DNA of 64,000 nt, from the NCBI GenBank assembly GCA_963841425.1, contig CAWJCL010000002.1:62001-126000 (forward strand), read 5' to 3'. Positions 1 through 8,040 of the stretch are shown piece after piece. Under the pieces are notes generated by a model that ran no database searches, was not told the origin of the DNA, and was given only the letters and a program-made list of their open reading frames with translations. Position 1 is the stretch's first letter. Each line of letters starts with the position of its first letter. The translations under genes and the position numbers were made by a program. Source of the stretch: DATEOR01 sp963841425 (lineage in GTDB: Bacteria; Actinomycetota; Thermoleophilia; Gaiellales; Gaiellaceae).

Positions 1-557
1 GTGATCTCTCCGGGGACGGCGAAGACGTCACGGCCGAGCTCGAGCGCAAAATCGGCCGTGATGAGCGCTCCGGACCGTTCGCGCGCCTCGACGACCACCG
101 CCGCCAGCGAAAGGCCGGCGATGATCCGGTTGCGAGCGGGGAATCGCCAGGGTGCCGGCTCGATCCCCGGCGGATACTCGGACACGACTGCCCCCGCCGC
201 TACGATCCGCCGCGCCAGCTCCGCGTGGCTGCGTGGATAGTCGCGGTCGATCCCGCATCCGAGAACAGCGACGGTTCGACCGCCGCCGTCCAGAGCCCCT
301 CGGTGAGCCTCGCCGTCCACACCCCGCGCGAGACCGCTCACGATGACGATCCCGGCCGAGGCGAGCTCGCGGGCGAGCGTCCGCGCCACCTGAGCACCGT
401 ACGCGGAGCACGAGCGCGCGCCGACGACCGCGACTCCGGCCTCCAATAGCACGTTGGCCTCCCCACGCACGAATAGGGCCGGCGGGGGATCGTGCAACTC
501 CGAGAGCAGGGGTGGATAGCCGGGCGTGCGCCTGGTAACCGTTCGAACCGCGGTCAC
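1..557 (-). CDS. dprA: DNA-processing protein DprA, C-terminal part cut by window edge
   Basis: DprA protects incoming single-stranded DNA and loads RecA on it during natural transformation. The reading frame shows the family landmarks in order: YPPLLSELHDPPPALFVRG (residues 14-32), VAVVGARSCSAYG (42-54), SGLARGVDGEAHRGALDGG (74-92), VAVLGCGIDR (96-105), and near the window edge GALITADFALELGRDVF. No stop occurs before base 1, so the gene continues outside. The GTG start at 557 overlaps the comM stop as GTGA, a junction type used all over this window. This start leaves out the N-terminal SAM-like domain found in many DprA proteins. Its neighbour comM also belongs to transformation. Confidence 0.9.
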   Translation of the reverse strand, partial: MTAVRTVTRRTPGYPPLLSELHDPPPALFVRGEANVLLEAGVAVVGARSCSAYGAQVARTLARELASAGIVIVSGLARGVDGEAHRGALDGGGRTVAVLGCGIDRDYPRSHAELARRIVAAGAVVSEYPPGIEPAPWRFPARNRIIAGLSLAAVVVEARERSGALITADFALELGRDVFAVPGEI

Positions 558-2011
558 GTCCACGAGCCGAGCTCCGTCGGAGACCGGTAGGAGAGTGCCT
601 CGGCCACGTGCTCGGCGCCGACCCTTTCCTGGCCGGCCAGCGCAGCAATCGTCTCAGCGACCCGAGCCACGCGTGCCCGGCCACGGCCCGAGAGCGGCAG
701 GGAATCCACCGCCCGGGCAAGCAGCTCGGCGCCCGGTTTCGAAAGGCTCGGCGGGTCGCGGAGTCGCACCGCGGACCTCTCGACGCGCTCGCGCACAGCT
801 GCAGACGCCTCGCCGGGAGACCCGGCGAGGTCGGTCGCCCGGGCCCGCGGGACCTGGACGACGAGGTCGAAGCGATCGAGAAGCGCCCGCGACAGCTTGT
901 CCCGATACGCCGCGAGCCGCTGCGACGAGCACGAGCACTCCGCCGCCGGATCCCCTCGCCCGCCGCAGGGACAGAGGTTCATCGTCCCAACGAGGACGAA
1001 CCGCGCCGGGAAGACCGCGTGGCCCTGCACGCGGGCGATCGCGATCGTCCCGTCCTCGAGCGGCTGCCGCAACGCCTCGAGCGCCGGCCGGTAAAACTCG
1101 GCGAGCTCGTCGAGGAAGAGAACGCCGCGATGCGCGAGCGTCGCTTCTCCCGGACGGGGGCCCGCGCCTCCCCCCACGATTGCCGCCGTCGACGCGGTGT
1201 GATGCGGGGCGCGGAACGGGGGCTTGTCGACGAGAGGCCGGCCGGCGGGGAGCAGGCCGGCGACCGAGTGGATGCGGGTGACCTCGAGCGCCTGCTCGAT
1301 GGTCAGGTCGGGGAGGATGCCCGGGAGCCGTCGGGCGAGCATCGTCTTCCCGGTCCCGGGCGGGCCGGCGAGGAGAAGGTTGTGCCGGCCCGCCGCCGCC
1401 AGCTCGAGCGCGCGTTTGGCGCGTTCCTGGCCGCGCACGTCGGCGAGGTCGGGACCGCTCGCTCCGTTCATCCTTTCCGGCGGGACGACGACGCCGGGCT
1501 CGAAGGAGCCGCGCAGGTAGGCGCCCGCCTGGGCGAGGTGCTCGACAGGAATCGGCTCGATCCCCGCCAGAGCAGCCTCCGGCGCGGATTCGAGAGGGCA
1601 GATGAGCCGGTCGAGGCCTGCCCGGCGCGCCGCCTCGGCGGCGACGAGCGCGCCGGGCACAGGGCGAACGCGCCCGTCGAGCGCGAGCTCCCCGAGGGCG
1701 GCGTGCTGAGCAAGTCGCTCGGCGGGGATCTGGTGCGACGCGGCGAGCACCGCGAGCGCGATCGGTAGGTCGAACCCCGACCCTTCCTTCCGGAGCCCCG
1801 CCGGTGCGAGGTTGACCGTCAGCCGCCGGAGCGGCCACTCGAGCTCCGCGCTCGTTATCCCGCTCCTGACCCGCTCCTTCGCTTCCTGGCAGGCCTTGTC
1901 CGGAAGGCCGACGATCGAGAAGGCAGGCACGCCCCGCTGGAGATGCGCCTCGACCTCGACGGGCCGCGCTTCGAGCCCGACGAGGGCATGTGTGGTGGCG
2001 CGTGCGAGCAC
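554..2011 (-). CDS. comM: YifB/ComM family Mg chelatase-like AAA+ ATPase
   Basis: This 485-residue protein has the YifB/ComM layout: an N-terminal ribosomal-S5-like/Lon-type fold (residues 1-170, with AFSIVGLPDKACQEAKERVR), then an AAA+ Mg-chelatase domain with Walker A GPPGTGKTML near 217 and the FRAPHHTAS segment. The zinc-like CPCGGRGDPAAECSC stretch and the C-terminal LSYRSPTELG end are also typical. ComM is a hexameric helicase that promotes branch migration of transforming DNA. Length matches the family (about 500). The GTG start at 2011 lies 6 nt after a TAGTTT box. It is followed by dprA with a 4-nt overlap. Confidence 0.93.
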   Translation of the reverse strand: MLARATTHALVGLEARPVEVEAHLQRGVPAFSIVGLPDKACQEAKERVRSGITSAELEWPLRRLTVNLAPAGLRKEGSGFDLPIALAVLAASHQIPAERLAQHAALGELALDGRVRPVPGALVAAEAARRAGLDRLICPLESAPEAALAGIEPIPVEHLAQAGAYLRGSFEPGVVVPPERMNGASGPDLADVRGQERAKRALELAAAGRHNLLLAGPPGTGKTMLARRLPGILPDLTIEQALEVTRIHSVAGLLPAGRPLVDKPPFRAPHHTASTAAIVGGGAGPRPGEATLAHRGVLFLDELAEFYRPALEALRQPLEDGTIAIARVQGHAVFPARFVLVGTMNLCPCGGRGDPAAECSCSSQRLAAYRDKLSRALLDRFDLVVQVPRARATDLAGSPGEASAAVRERVERSAVRLRDPPSLSKPGAELLARAVDSLPLSGRGRARVARVAETIAALAGQERVGAEHVAEALSYRSPTELGSWT

Positions 2012-2144
2012 ATTTCGAAACTACGCGGCGAAAACGCGCGGAACCCGCACTGGTGAGCCGAGACGCGCGCGAGCTGGTGACAAATGCCACCTCGAGGAGT
2101 ATCGCGGCATTGGTTGCCGTCCCCGCTGCCTACGCACGTCGTAG

Positions 2145-2529
2145 CCAGCACGGTGTGAAGACCAGCGGGCTCTACGAGCAGCTCCCGGCCTCCGAGACCG
2201 ACGACACGACTCAGTACTTCGCGTGGAGCCAGATTCTCGCGCGCGCCGGAACCACTTCGACGCCTTTCTCACCCGCACCGGCGATCCACGCGTCGAGCTC
2301 AACGCGCGCGGCCAGGGATTCATCGGCGGCGTCGACCCGCCCATGGTCGCCTATCAGGTCGCGAACGGCCAGTCCAACCTGAAGCTCTACAACGCCGACA
2401 CGCAGATGCGGAACGCCTACGCGCGGGACAACGACGACGGCAGCGTCGAACGTGTTCTACGACCGCTATCTCTGGCGGAAAGAGCACGCCGGACATCTTC
2501 CGCGTCCACGATCCGCAGCCCGACCCTAG
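2145..2529 (+). pseudogene. Broken coding remnant, family not recognised
   Basis: The 514-nt gap between comM and yraN has no intact gene. The plus strand reads as protein-like sequence in three successive frames: KTSGLYEQLPASETDDTTQY (about 2158-2217), then NHFDAFLTRTGDPRVELN, GFIGGVDPPMVAYQVANG and LKLYNADTQMRNAYARDNDD (about 2250-2440), then NVFYDRYLWRKEHAG, and finally TPDIFRVHDPQPDP close to yraN. Amino-acid composition is balanced, unlike the arginine/serine-rich shadow frames nearby. It may be a decayed gene or a real small gene split by indels, as other genes in the window are. I do not recognise the family. Nothing else is evident in 2012-2144. Confidence 0.4.
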
Positions 2530-2876
2530 CCGAGCGGCACCCGCTCGATCCGCTTCCCGCGGACGCCGACGACTTCGAACGCGACCTCGAGCTCCAAGAG
2601 CTCGGGGTTGCGCGCGAGCCAGATCTCGGCTGCCCGCCGGAGGCGCCTCACCTTCTCGGGACCGACTGCCTCGCGCGGGTCGCCGTAGCCGTCGCCGCTT
2701 CGCGCCTTGACTTCACAGAAGACGAGTCTCCGCCCGCGCCGCAGGACGATGTCGAGCTCGTTGCGACCCGCGCGCGCGTTCGCCGCCAGCACGCGATAGC
2801 CGCGCAGGCGGTAGTAGAGGCGGACCCGCCGCTCCGCTCTAGGCCCGAGCGCCCGCGCCGACGGTCTGCTCGGCAT
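2526..2876 (-). CDS. YraN/UPF0102 family putative endonuclease
   Basis: At 116 residues, this fits the YraN family of small restriction-endonuclease-like proteins. Family features are RALGPRAERRVRLYYRLRGYRVLAAN at the N-terminus (given here only as a region, residues 7-32), then the nuclease-like core GRNELDIVLRRGRRLVFCEVKAR with the D, E and K of the PD-(D/E)XK type site, and the basic helix PEKVRRLRRAAEIWL. The cellular role of the family is unsettled. It sits between rnhB and comM, the usual order in many bacteria. The chosen start overlaps the end of rnhB by 38 nt, so translation may be coupled. Confidence 0.88.
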   Translation of the reverse strand: MPSRPSARALGPRAERRVRLYYRLRGYRVLAANARAGRNELDIVLRRGRRLVFCEVKARSGDGYGDPREAVGPEKVRRLRRAAEIWLARNPELLELEVAFEVVGVRGKRIERVPLG

Positions 2877-3495
2877 AGCAGCGGGCTTCGAAGGAGAGGC
2901 GATGGATCTCGCTCGGGCCGCGTTCGCGGACGACGGCGGAGTGTCCCGGGGTGATGTAGCCGACGTGGGACGCGAACCCGTACGCGGGATAGAGCGCGTC
3001 CAGCCGGTGCATGGCGCGGTCGCGGACGACCTTCGCCACGATCGAGGCGGCCGCGATCGCGGCGCTCCGCGTGTCGCCGTCCACGACGGCCCTGTGCTCG
3101 GGGGCGAGCGGGCCGAGCCTGAACCCGTCCACCAGGCACACCTCTGCAGGTGGGGAGAGATCGGCCAGAGTCTCGCGAAGGCCGCGGAGATTCGACCTGT
3201 GCAGGCCGTCGGAGTCGATCACGGCCGGCGGAATGATGCGGACCGCGATGCGCGTCGCGCAGCCCGTGACCGCGCGAAAGAGCCGCGCGCGCTCGTCCGG
3301 CGTGAGCTGCTTCGAGTCGTTCAGGATCGCGAGCGGCCGCACCTTGTGGTCGCGCAGGACGTCATAGTCGAAGAGAACGGCCGCGGTCACGAGCGGCCCG
3401 GCGAGACTTCCGCGCCCGGCCTCGTCGGCTCCCGCGACGAAGCGCGCCCCGAGCCGGCGATCGAAATTGAGGAGCTTCCGGCCCGTCTTGCGCAC
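2839..3495 (-). CDS. rnhB: Ribonuclease HII
   Basis: RNase HII nicks RNA in RNA-DNA hybrids and starts removal of misincorporated ribonucleotides. The 218-residue product has the acidic active-site motif GADEAGRGSLAGP near residues 22-34, the NDSKQLT segment near 58, VDGDTRSAAIAAASIVAKV with the second Asp region, and HVGYITPGHSAV. Length is normal. It starts with GTG at 3495, shortly after rplS, and its end overlaps yraN. No missing key residue was seen. Confidence 0.95.
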   Translation of the reverse strand: MRKTGRKLLNFDRRLGARFVAGADEAGRGSLAGPLVTAAVLFDYDVLRDHKVRPLAILNDSKQLTPDERARLFRAVTGCATRIAVRIIPPAVIDSDGLHRSNLRGLRETLADLSPPAEVCLVDGFRLGPLAPEHRAVVDGDTRSAAIAAASIVAKVVRDRAMHRLDALYPAYGFASHVGYITPGHSAVVRERGPSEIHRLSFEARCYAEQTVGAGARA

Positions 3496-3511
3496 GGGCC
3501 GAGAATAGCGG

Positions 3512-3862
3512 CTAGCTCCGCTGTTTCTCGCGGACGCGCGCCTTCTTCCCCACCTTGGAGCGAAGGTAGTACAGCTTGGCGCGGTTCACGTCGCCGATCG
3601 CCATGACCTCGATCTTCTCGATTTTCGGCGAGTGCACGGGGAACGTCCGCTCGACACCGACGCCGAAGGAGTTCTTTCGCACCGTGAAGGTCTCGCGAAC
3701 CCCGGCGCCCTGGCGCTTGATGACGATTCCCTCGAAGACCTGAACGCGGCGCCGTTGACCCTCGATCACCTGGAAGTGCACGCGCACGGTGTCTCCCGCC
3801 TTGAACTGCGGGATGCCGTCGCGCAGCTGCTTGCGCTCGAGGATGTCGATGGGCGTGCTCAT
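3512..3862 (-). CDS. rplS: 50S ribosomal protein bL19
   Basis: bL19 sits at the 30S-50S interface. The 116-residue product reads IPQFKAGDTVRVHFQVIEG, then RRVQVFEGIVIKRQG, ETFTVRKNSFGVGVERTFP and RAKLYYLRSKVGKKARVRE, the full family pattern. The ATG at 3862 gives MSTPIDILERKQL, the normal N-terminus. An ATG 33 nt further upstream (3895) is in frame but adds residues the family does not have. A TAGCAT box lies just before that upstream ATG, so a promoter near 3900 is possible. The gene follows lepB after a 200-nt gap. Confidence 0.95.
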   Translation of the reverse strand: MSTPIDILERKQLRDGIPQFKAGDTVRVHFQVIEGQRRRVQVFEGIVIKRQGAGVRETFTVRKNSFGVGVERTFPVHSPKIEKIEVMAIGDVNRAKLYYLRSKVGKKARVREKQRS

Positions 3863-4062
3863 AGGAAAGGCGGCCCTGGCAGGCCGACGCACCATGCTAG
3901 CGAAGCTGGCGACTCTGGGGCGGCGCTGTCAAGGGAGCCAAGCGAGCAGCACCGAGACAGTACACCAGTACGGCGAGATGCTGCGAGCGCGGGATCCCGC
4001 TGCCAGCGTCGTCAGGCCGGCGGAGCCGGGCTCCGCGCGGCGCGAGCCGGCCGCCCAGATCG
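3863..4062. other. Gap between lepB and rplS
   Basis: Two hundred bases without a convincing gene. The only signal noted is the TAGCAT box at the rplS end, read on the minus strand. The middle is very GC-rich with short inverted segments (for example around 4020-4050) but no T-tract terminator. Confidence 0.4.
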
Positions 4063-4662
4063 TCAGCGAAAGCTGATCCGCTGGGGGGGCCAATAAACCG
4101 AGAAAACCGGCCCGATGAGGTCCTCGCGGGGGACCGAGCCCCACTCGCGGCTGTCGCACGATTGCGAGCGGTTGTCGCCCATCATGAAATAGCTCCCCTC
4201 GGGAACCTGCCAGCTGTCGGTCCGCTTGTCGCGCTCGCTCGCGGGCACGTAGGGCTCGTCCAGTTTCTCTCCGTTGATGAGGACGGTGCCGTTCCGCTCC
4301 TCGACGGTATCCCCCGGAAGCCCGACGATCCGCTTCACGAAAGTGCCGCCCGCACCGCAGGCCTCGAGCGCCTTCGGGGGCGTGTTGAAGACGACGATGT
4401 CTCCGCGATGCGGGTCGCGGAAGTGGTAGATGAAGCGGTTCGCGAGGACGCGGTCCGAGTAGCTCGCGAGACAGCCGGGCTGCGGCTCTGCGCAGTGCAG
4501 CGTCGGCTCCATCGACGAAGACGGGATCCGGTACGGGTTCACGATCCATGCCTTGATCGCGAGCACCGCGCCGACCGCGACGACGATGGTCACGACCCAG
4601 TCGATCACCGTGGGCCACGGGGCCGGCAGGCCGGTCGTGAGGCGGTCGATCGGCCCTCTCAC
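4063..4662 (-). CDS. lepB: Signal peptidase I
   Basis: LepB removes signal peptides of exported preproteins at the outer face of the membrane. The 199-residue protein has one N-terminal membrane anchor (VIDWVVTIVVAVGAVLAI, about residues 16-33), then the serine motif IPSSSMEPTL, the lysine motif GGTFVKRIVGLPGDTV, and the box YFMMGDNRSQSCDSREWG. Both catalytic Ser and Lys are present. The GTG start at 4662 overlaps the trmD stop as GTGA. The longer frame upstream is only the shadow of trmD. Part of the rimM-trmD-lepB run. Confidence 0.93.
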   Translation of the reverse strand: MRGPIDRLTTGLPAPWPTVIDWVVTIVVAVGAVLAIKAWIVNPYRIPSSSMEPTLHCAEPQPGCLASYSDRVLANRFIYHFRDPHRGDIVVFNTPPKALEACGAGGTFVKRIVGLPGDTVEERNGTVLINGEKLDEPYVPASERDKRTDSWQVPEGSYFMMGDNRSQSCDSREWGSVPREDLIGPVFSVYWPPQRISFR

Positions 4663-5315
4663 GAAAGCGTTCGCTCTCTGCTTTGCTCCTTGCGCCACGT
4701 CGCGATGCGCGCGTGATCTCCGGAGAGAAGGACGTCCGGCACCGGCCAGCCGTTGAACTCGGGCGGGCGCGTGTACTGCGGGAACTCGACCCCGCCCTCG
4801 AGCTCGGCGGAGAATGTCTCCACCGCGGCGCTCTCCTCCCGGATCGCTCCGGGAAGCCGCCTCGCGACCGCGTCCACGACCACCATCGCGGGAAGCTCCC
4901 CGCCGGAGAGGACATACGGCCCGATGGAGACGGAGTCGGTGGCGATGTGCTCCACGATGCGCTCGTCGAAGCCCTCGAAGCGGGCGGAGAGAAGGGTCAG
5001 CTCGTCCTCGGCGGCGAGCTCCTCCACGAGCTCCTGGTCGAGCTGGCGCCCCTGCGGCGTGAGCGCGACGATGCGCCGACCGACGGGCTCGCCGTAGACG
5101 GCCGCGAGCGCGGCGTGCACGACATCGACGCGGAGCACCATGCCCGCGCCGCCCCCGTAGGGCTCGTCGTCCACCTGACCGCCGCCGAGCGGCGTGAAGT
5201 CGCGATAGTTCCAGAGGCGCAGGTCCAGCTCGCCGCCGAGTACCGTCGCGACGGGACGCTGCTCCGTCATCCAGGCGAAGGCATGCGGGAGCGGTGTGAA
5301 GACGTCGATCTGCAC
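4659..5315 (-). CDS. trmD: tRNA (guanine-N1)-methyltransferase TrmD
   Basis: TrmD methylates G37 of tRNAs with SAM and prevents frameshifting. The 218-residue protein carries the trefoil-knot SPOUT fold: DVFTPLPHAF at the N-terminus, RDFTPLGGGQVDDEPYGGGAGM near 38-59, ARFEGFDERIVEHIATDSVS near 110, the knot segment IGPYVLSGGELPAMVVVDAV, and PQYTRPPEFNGWPVPDVLLSGDH region. It follows rimM after 9 nt and overlaps lepB by 4 nt. The family average is about 240, so it is slightly short at the C-terminus. Confidence 0.95.
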   Translation of the reverse strand: MQIDVFTPLPHAFAWMTEQRPVATVLGGELDLRLWNYRDFTPLGGGQVDDEPYGGGAGMVLRVDVVHAALAAVYGEPVGRRIVALTPQGRQLDQELVEELAAEDELTLLSARFEGFDERIVEHIATDSVSIGPYVLSGGELPAMVVVDAVARRLPGAIREESAAVETFSAELEGGVEFPQYTRPPEFNGWPVPDVLLSGDHARIATWRKEQSRERTLS

Positions 5316-5324
5316 GAGGGAACG

Positions 5325-5789
5325 TTAGTCGGGCTCGGCGAAACCACGCGCCACCAAGATGCGGCGGCGCTCGAGGTCGACCTCGAGAACGCATTGCGAG
5401 ACGAGCGGCAGCGCGTGGCCCGTGTCGAGCTCGAGGACGTCGTTCGCCACCCCGGGCGCCACGTCCTGCACGATGCCGAGTGGGCGGCCTCCCTCCTCCT
5501 CCACCTCGACGCCGACGAGCTCGAAGACGTAATAGCCGCCTTCCTCGGCCGGCGGGAGCTCGCCCCGTGGGACCGCCAGGACGGTGCCGCGCTCGACCGG
5601 GCGGTCGAGGCGCACGACCACCCGGCCGCCGGCCCGCTTCGAAGCGACGACGGCTGCGGCCTCCTCACCCGCCAGCAGGCGCGCGCCCACGGCAAAGCGC
5701 TCGGGGTCGGCGCTCGCGTCCTCGACGACGAAGGAGCCGTCGAGGCCATGCGGTCGGCCAACACGGCCGACCAGGACCAAGTCGGCCAC
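5325..5789 (-). CDS. rimM: Ribosome maturation factor RimM
   Basis: RimM binds uS19 and helps assemble the 30S head. From the GTG at 5789 the protein has 154 residues, beginning VADLVLVGRVGRPHGLDG, the typical N-terminal barrel start. The C-terminal PRC-barrel region contains GYYVFELVGVEV, LGIVQDVAPGVANDVLEL and PLVSQCVLEVDLERRRILV. An in-frame start 48 nt upstream would overlap khpA and adds a serine/arginine stretch, so GTG 5789 is preferred; it lies one base after the khpA stop. Confidence 0.9.
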   Translation of the reverse strand: MADLVLVGRVGRPHGLDGSFVVEDASADPERFAVGARLLAGEEAAAVVASKRAGGRVVVRLDRPVERGTVLAVPRGELPPAEEGGYYVFELVGVEVEEEGGRPLGIVQDVAPGVANDVLELDTGHALPLVSQCVLEVDLERRRILVARGFAEPD

Positions 5790-5790
5790 G

Positions 5791-6024
5791 CTATTCGTTG
5801 ACGATCTCGAGGTGGACGCGCTCGTTCTGGTGCGCACCGCTCGCGCGCACGATCGTGCGGAGCGCCCGGGCGATGCGACCCTGCCGCCCGATCACCTTGC
5901 CGACGTCGGGCTCGGCCACGCGCAGCTCGAGCACGGTCGCGCCGTCGCGCTCGGCCCGAGTGACCGTCACCTCGTCGGGATTGTCGACGAGGCTCTTGGC
6001 CAGGTAGGTGACCAGGTCTTCCAC
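5791..6024 (-). CDS. khpA: KH domain RNA-binding protein KhpA
   Basis: This 77-residue protein is a single type II KH domain with the GxxG loop in DVGKVIGRQGRIARALR. KhpA proteins bind many RNAs, usually with KhpB, and affect cell division and translation. The order rpsP-khpA-rimM-trmD is common. The GTG start at 6024 has a good Shine-Dalgarno (AAGGAG) 8 nt upstream. That site lies inside the last strand of the structured repeat at 6028-6190, so its access may depend on RNA folding. Confidence 0.92.
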   Translation of the reverse strand: MEDLVTYLAKSLVDNPDEVTVTRAERDGATVLELRVAEPDVGKVIGRQGRIARALRTIVRASGAHQNERVHLEIVNE

Positions 6025-6027
6025 GCT

Positions 6028-6190
6028 AGTGCTCCTTCGGGTGATCGCGCCCCGCCGCAGGCGCGCGAAACACGCACTGGGCGAGGACGCAGGAAGCCTG
6101 CGTATCGTAAATACGCAGGCGACCGAGGACGCCGCTCGGGGCCGTGTTGCAGCCGTCTGCGGTGATGACCTCGATCGCCCGGAGGGGCAC
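6028..6190 (-). repeat. SR1 structured repeat, copy 1 (rpsP-khpA junction)
   Basis: First of three full copies of a 163-169 nt repeat. It begins right after the rpsP stop codon and ends 3 nt before the khpA GTG. Long closing stem: 6028-6047 pairs with 6172-6190. Core hairpin: GCCTGCGTAT (6096-6105), loop CGTAA, ATACGCAGGC (6111-6120). The core is flanked by the conserved strands GAGGACGCAGG and GACCGAGGACG (plus-strand reading). The strand given is that of the neighbouring genes. It is either a cis-acting RNA or a mobile repeat of the ERIC/REP kind; no known RNA family was recognised. Confidence 0.8.
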
Positions 6191-6430
6191 TTAGATGCCT
6201 TTCGCCTTCATGAGCTTCTGAACCGAGTCGGTGGGCTGAGCGCCCTTGGAGATCCAGTCCTTGACCTTTGCCTCGTCGATCTCGATGGTCGAGGGCTGCG
6301 TCTGCGGGTTGTACCGCCCGACGATCTCGATGAACTTGCCGTCGCGCGGCGAGCGTGAGTCGGCGACGACGACCCGGTAGATCGGGTTCTTCTTCGACCC
6401 GACGCGGGCCAGTCTGATCTTTGCTGCCAT
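6191..6430 (-). CDS. rpsP: 30S ribosomal protein bS16
   Basis: bS16 stabilises the 30S subunit body. The 79 residues read MAAKIRLARVGSKKNPIYR, VVVADSRSPRDGKFIE, GRYNPQTQPSTIEID and VKDWISKGAQPTDSVQKL, all family-typical. An AAAGGA Shine-Dalgarno lies 6 nt before the ATG. It follows ffh by 14 nt, so ffh-rpsP-khpA-rimM-trmD-lepB probably form one operon, interrupted only by the SR1 repeat. Confidence 0.96.
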   Translation of the reverse strand: MAAKIRLARVGSKKNPIYRVVVADSRSPRDGKFIEIVGRYNPQTQPSTIEIDEAKVKDWISKGAQPTDSVQKLMKAKGI

Positions 6431-6444
6431 CTGGTCCTTTCTCG

Positions 6445-7776
6445 TTAGCGCCTCTGCTGGGCGACTATCGACTGGAGGTTGGGCATCTTGCCCCGCCCCA
6501 CCTGCTTCATCATCTTCTCCATCTGCTTGCGCATCTGCAGAACCTGGTTCACCTGCTGGACGGTCGAACCGCTCCCGGCGGCGATGCGGGCCCGGCGCGA
6601 GCCCTTGATGATCTCGGGATTCCGCCGCTCGGCGATCGTCATGGAGAGCACGATCGCCTCGACCCGGCCGAGCTGGCGCTCGTCGACATCAACGCCCTGG
6701 AGCTGCTTGCCCATTCCCGGGATCATCCCGATGAGGTTCTTCATCGGGCCCATTTTGCGCATCATCTTGTAGGCCTGCAGAAAGTCCTCGAAGCTGAAGC
6801 GGCCCTGCATGAGCCGCTTCTCGAGCGCGGCCTGCTCGTCTTCTTCCGCGGCGGCCTCGGCACGCTCGATGAGCGTGAGGACGTCGCCCATGCCAAGGAT
6901 CCGCGAGGCCATGCGGTCGGGGTGGAAATACTCGAGCTGGTCGAGCTTCTCCCCGGTCGAGGCGAGCTTCACCGGCTTGTCCGTGACTGCCTTGACCGAG
7001 AGCGCCGCGCCGCCGCGCGCGTCGCCGTCGAGCTTCGTGAGGACGATGCCGTCGAAGTCGATCCGCTCCGCGAAGGTCTCGGCCACCGAGACCGCGTCCT
7101 GGCCGGTCATGGAGTCGAGGACGAGGAGGATGTTGTGCGGCTTGAGCTCGTTGCGGACGGCCGCGAGCTCGTTCATGAGCTCCTCGTCGATGTGCAGCCG
7201 GCCGGCGGTGTCGACGATCAGGACGTCGCGGCCCTGCGTGCGGGCCTGGTCGAGGCCCCCTTTCGCGACCTTGACCGCGTCCTTCGTCGAGCGGTCGAGG
7301 TAGACGGGAATCTGGATCTGCTTGCCGAGCTGCTCGAGCTGGTCGATCGCAGCCGGGCGCTGGAGGTCGGCGGCTACGAGCGCGGGCGTCTTGCCCTCCT
7401 TGCGGAGGAGCAGCGCGAGCTTGGCCGCGGCGGTCGTCTTGCCCGAGCCCTGCAGGCCGGCGAGGAGGATGATGGTCGGCGGGCGGCCGGAGAACGCAAG
7501 CTTCGAGCCTCCCTGGCCCATGATCGCGGTCAGCTCGTCGTGGACGATCTTCACCACCTGCTGCCCAGGCGAGAGGCTCTTCGTCACCTCGGCGCCGGCG
7601 GCACGCTCCTTCACACGCGCGACGAAGTCCTTGACGACCTGGAAGTTGACGTCGGCCTCGAGGAGGGCGAGCCGGATTTCCCTCATCGCCTTGGAGAGAT
7701 CCTCCTCGGACAGCGTCCCATGGCCCCGAAGATCGCCGAGGGTCGCTTGCAGCTTGTCGGAAAGCGTGTCAAACAT
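6445..7776 (-). CDS. ffh: Signal recognition particle protein Ffh
   Basis: Ffh binds 4.5S RNA and signal sequences and delivers ribosomes to FtsY. From ATG 7776 the protein has 443 residues: N domain (LSDKLQATLGDLRGHGTLSE), G domain with LLAGLQGSGKTTAAAKLA, DTAGRLHIDEELM and TKLDGDARGGAALSV, then the methionine-rich M domain (MMRKMGPMKNLIGMIPGMGK and MRKQMEKMMKQVGRGKMP). The longer in-frame extension to 8199 runs into the dodecin gene on the other strand and is not credible. Its receptor ftsY lies 2 kb away. Confidence 0.96.
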   Translation of the reverse strand: MFDTLSDKLQATLGDLRGHGTLSEEDLSKAMREIRLALLEADVNFQVVKDFVARVKERAAGAEVTKSLSPGQQVVKIVHDELTAIMGQGGSKLAFSGRPPTIILLAGLQGSGKTTAAAKLALLLRKEGKTPALVAADLQRPAAIDQLEQLGKQIQIPVYLDRSTKDAVKVAKGGLDQARTQGRDVLIVDTAGRLHIDEELMNELAAVRNELKPHNILLVLDSMTGQDAVSVAETFAERIDFDGIVLTKLDGDARGGAALSVKAVTDKPVKLASTGEKLDQLEYFHPDRMASRILGMGDVLTLIERAEAAAEEDEQAALEKRLMQGRFSFEDFLQAYKMMRKMGPMKNLIGMIPGMGKQLQGVDVDERQLGRVEAIVLSMTIAERRNPEIIKGSRRARIAAGSGSTVQQVNQVLQMRKQMEKMMKQVGRGKMPNLQSIVAQQRR

Positions 7777-7833
7777 GCCGGTCGGGAAGTGTAGCTGCGG
7801 GGTTTTCCAGTCCTTTATCGGAAGGAGCGAGGC

Positions 7834-8040
7834 ATGGCAGAGATCGCAAAGGTCATCCGGGTGATCGGACAGTCGCCGGTGAGCTTCGCCGAGGCGACGA
7901 AGGTGGCGGTTCAGGAGGCCGGGAAGACCGTGCGCGACATCCACGGCGCGCACGTCGTCGAGATGAGCGCCGTCGTCGAGAACGAGGAGATTACGATGTT
8001 CCGTACGACGGTGGACATCGCGTTCGGGGTGGAGCGCTAA
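7834..8040 (+). CDS. Dodecin family flavin-binding protein
   Basis: A 68-residue protein matching dodecin, a dodecameric shell that stores or buffers flavins. The pattern is KVIRVIGQSPVSFAEATKVA, VAQ-like helix, TVRDIHGAHVVEMSAVVEN and FRTTVDIAFGVE. It is one of few plus-strand genes, divergent from ffh with a 57-nt gap. A strong Shine-Dalgarno (AAGGAG, 7822-7827) precedes the ATG. Its stop codon overlaps the end of the convergent gene at 8037. A riboflavin gene cluster lies further along at 24.5-28.3 kb. Confidence 0.9.
   Translation: MAEIAKVIRVIGQSPVSFAEATKVAVQEAGKTVRDIHGAHVVEMSAVVENEEITMFRTTVDIAFGVER

Noticed and set aside
28..720. 230-residue minus-strand frame
   Set aside because: Arginine-rich shadow over dprA and comM; the true frames carry clear DprA and ComM motifs.
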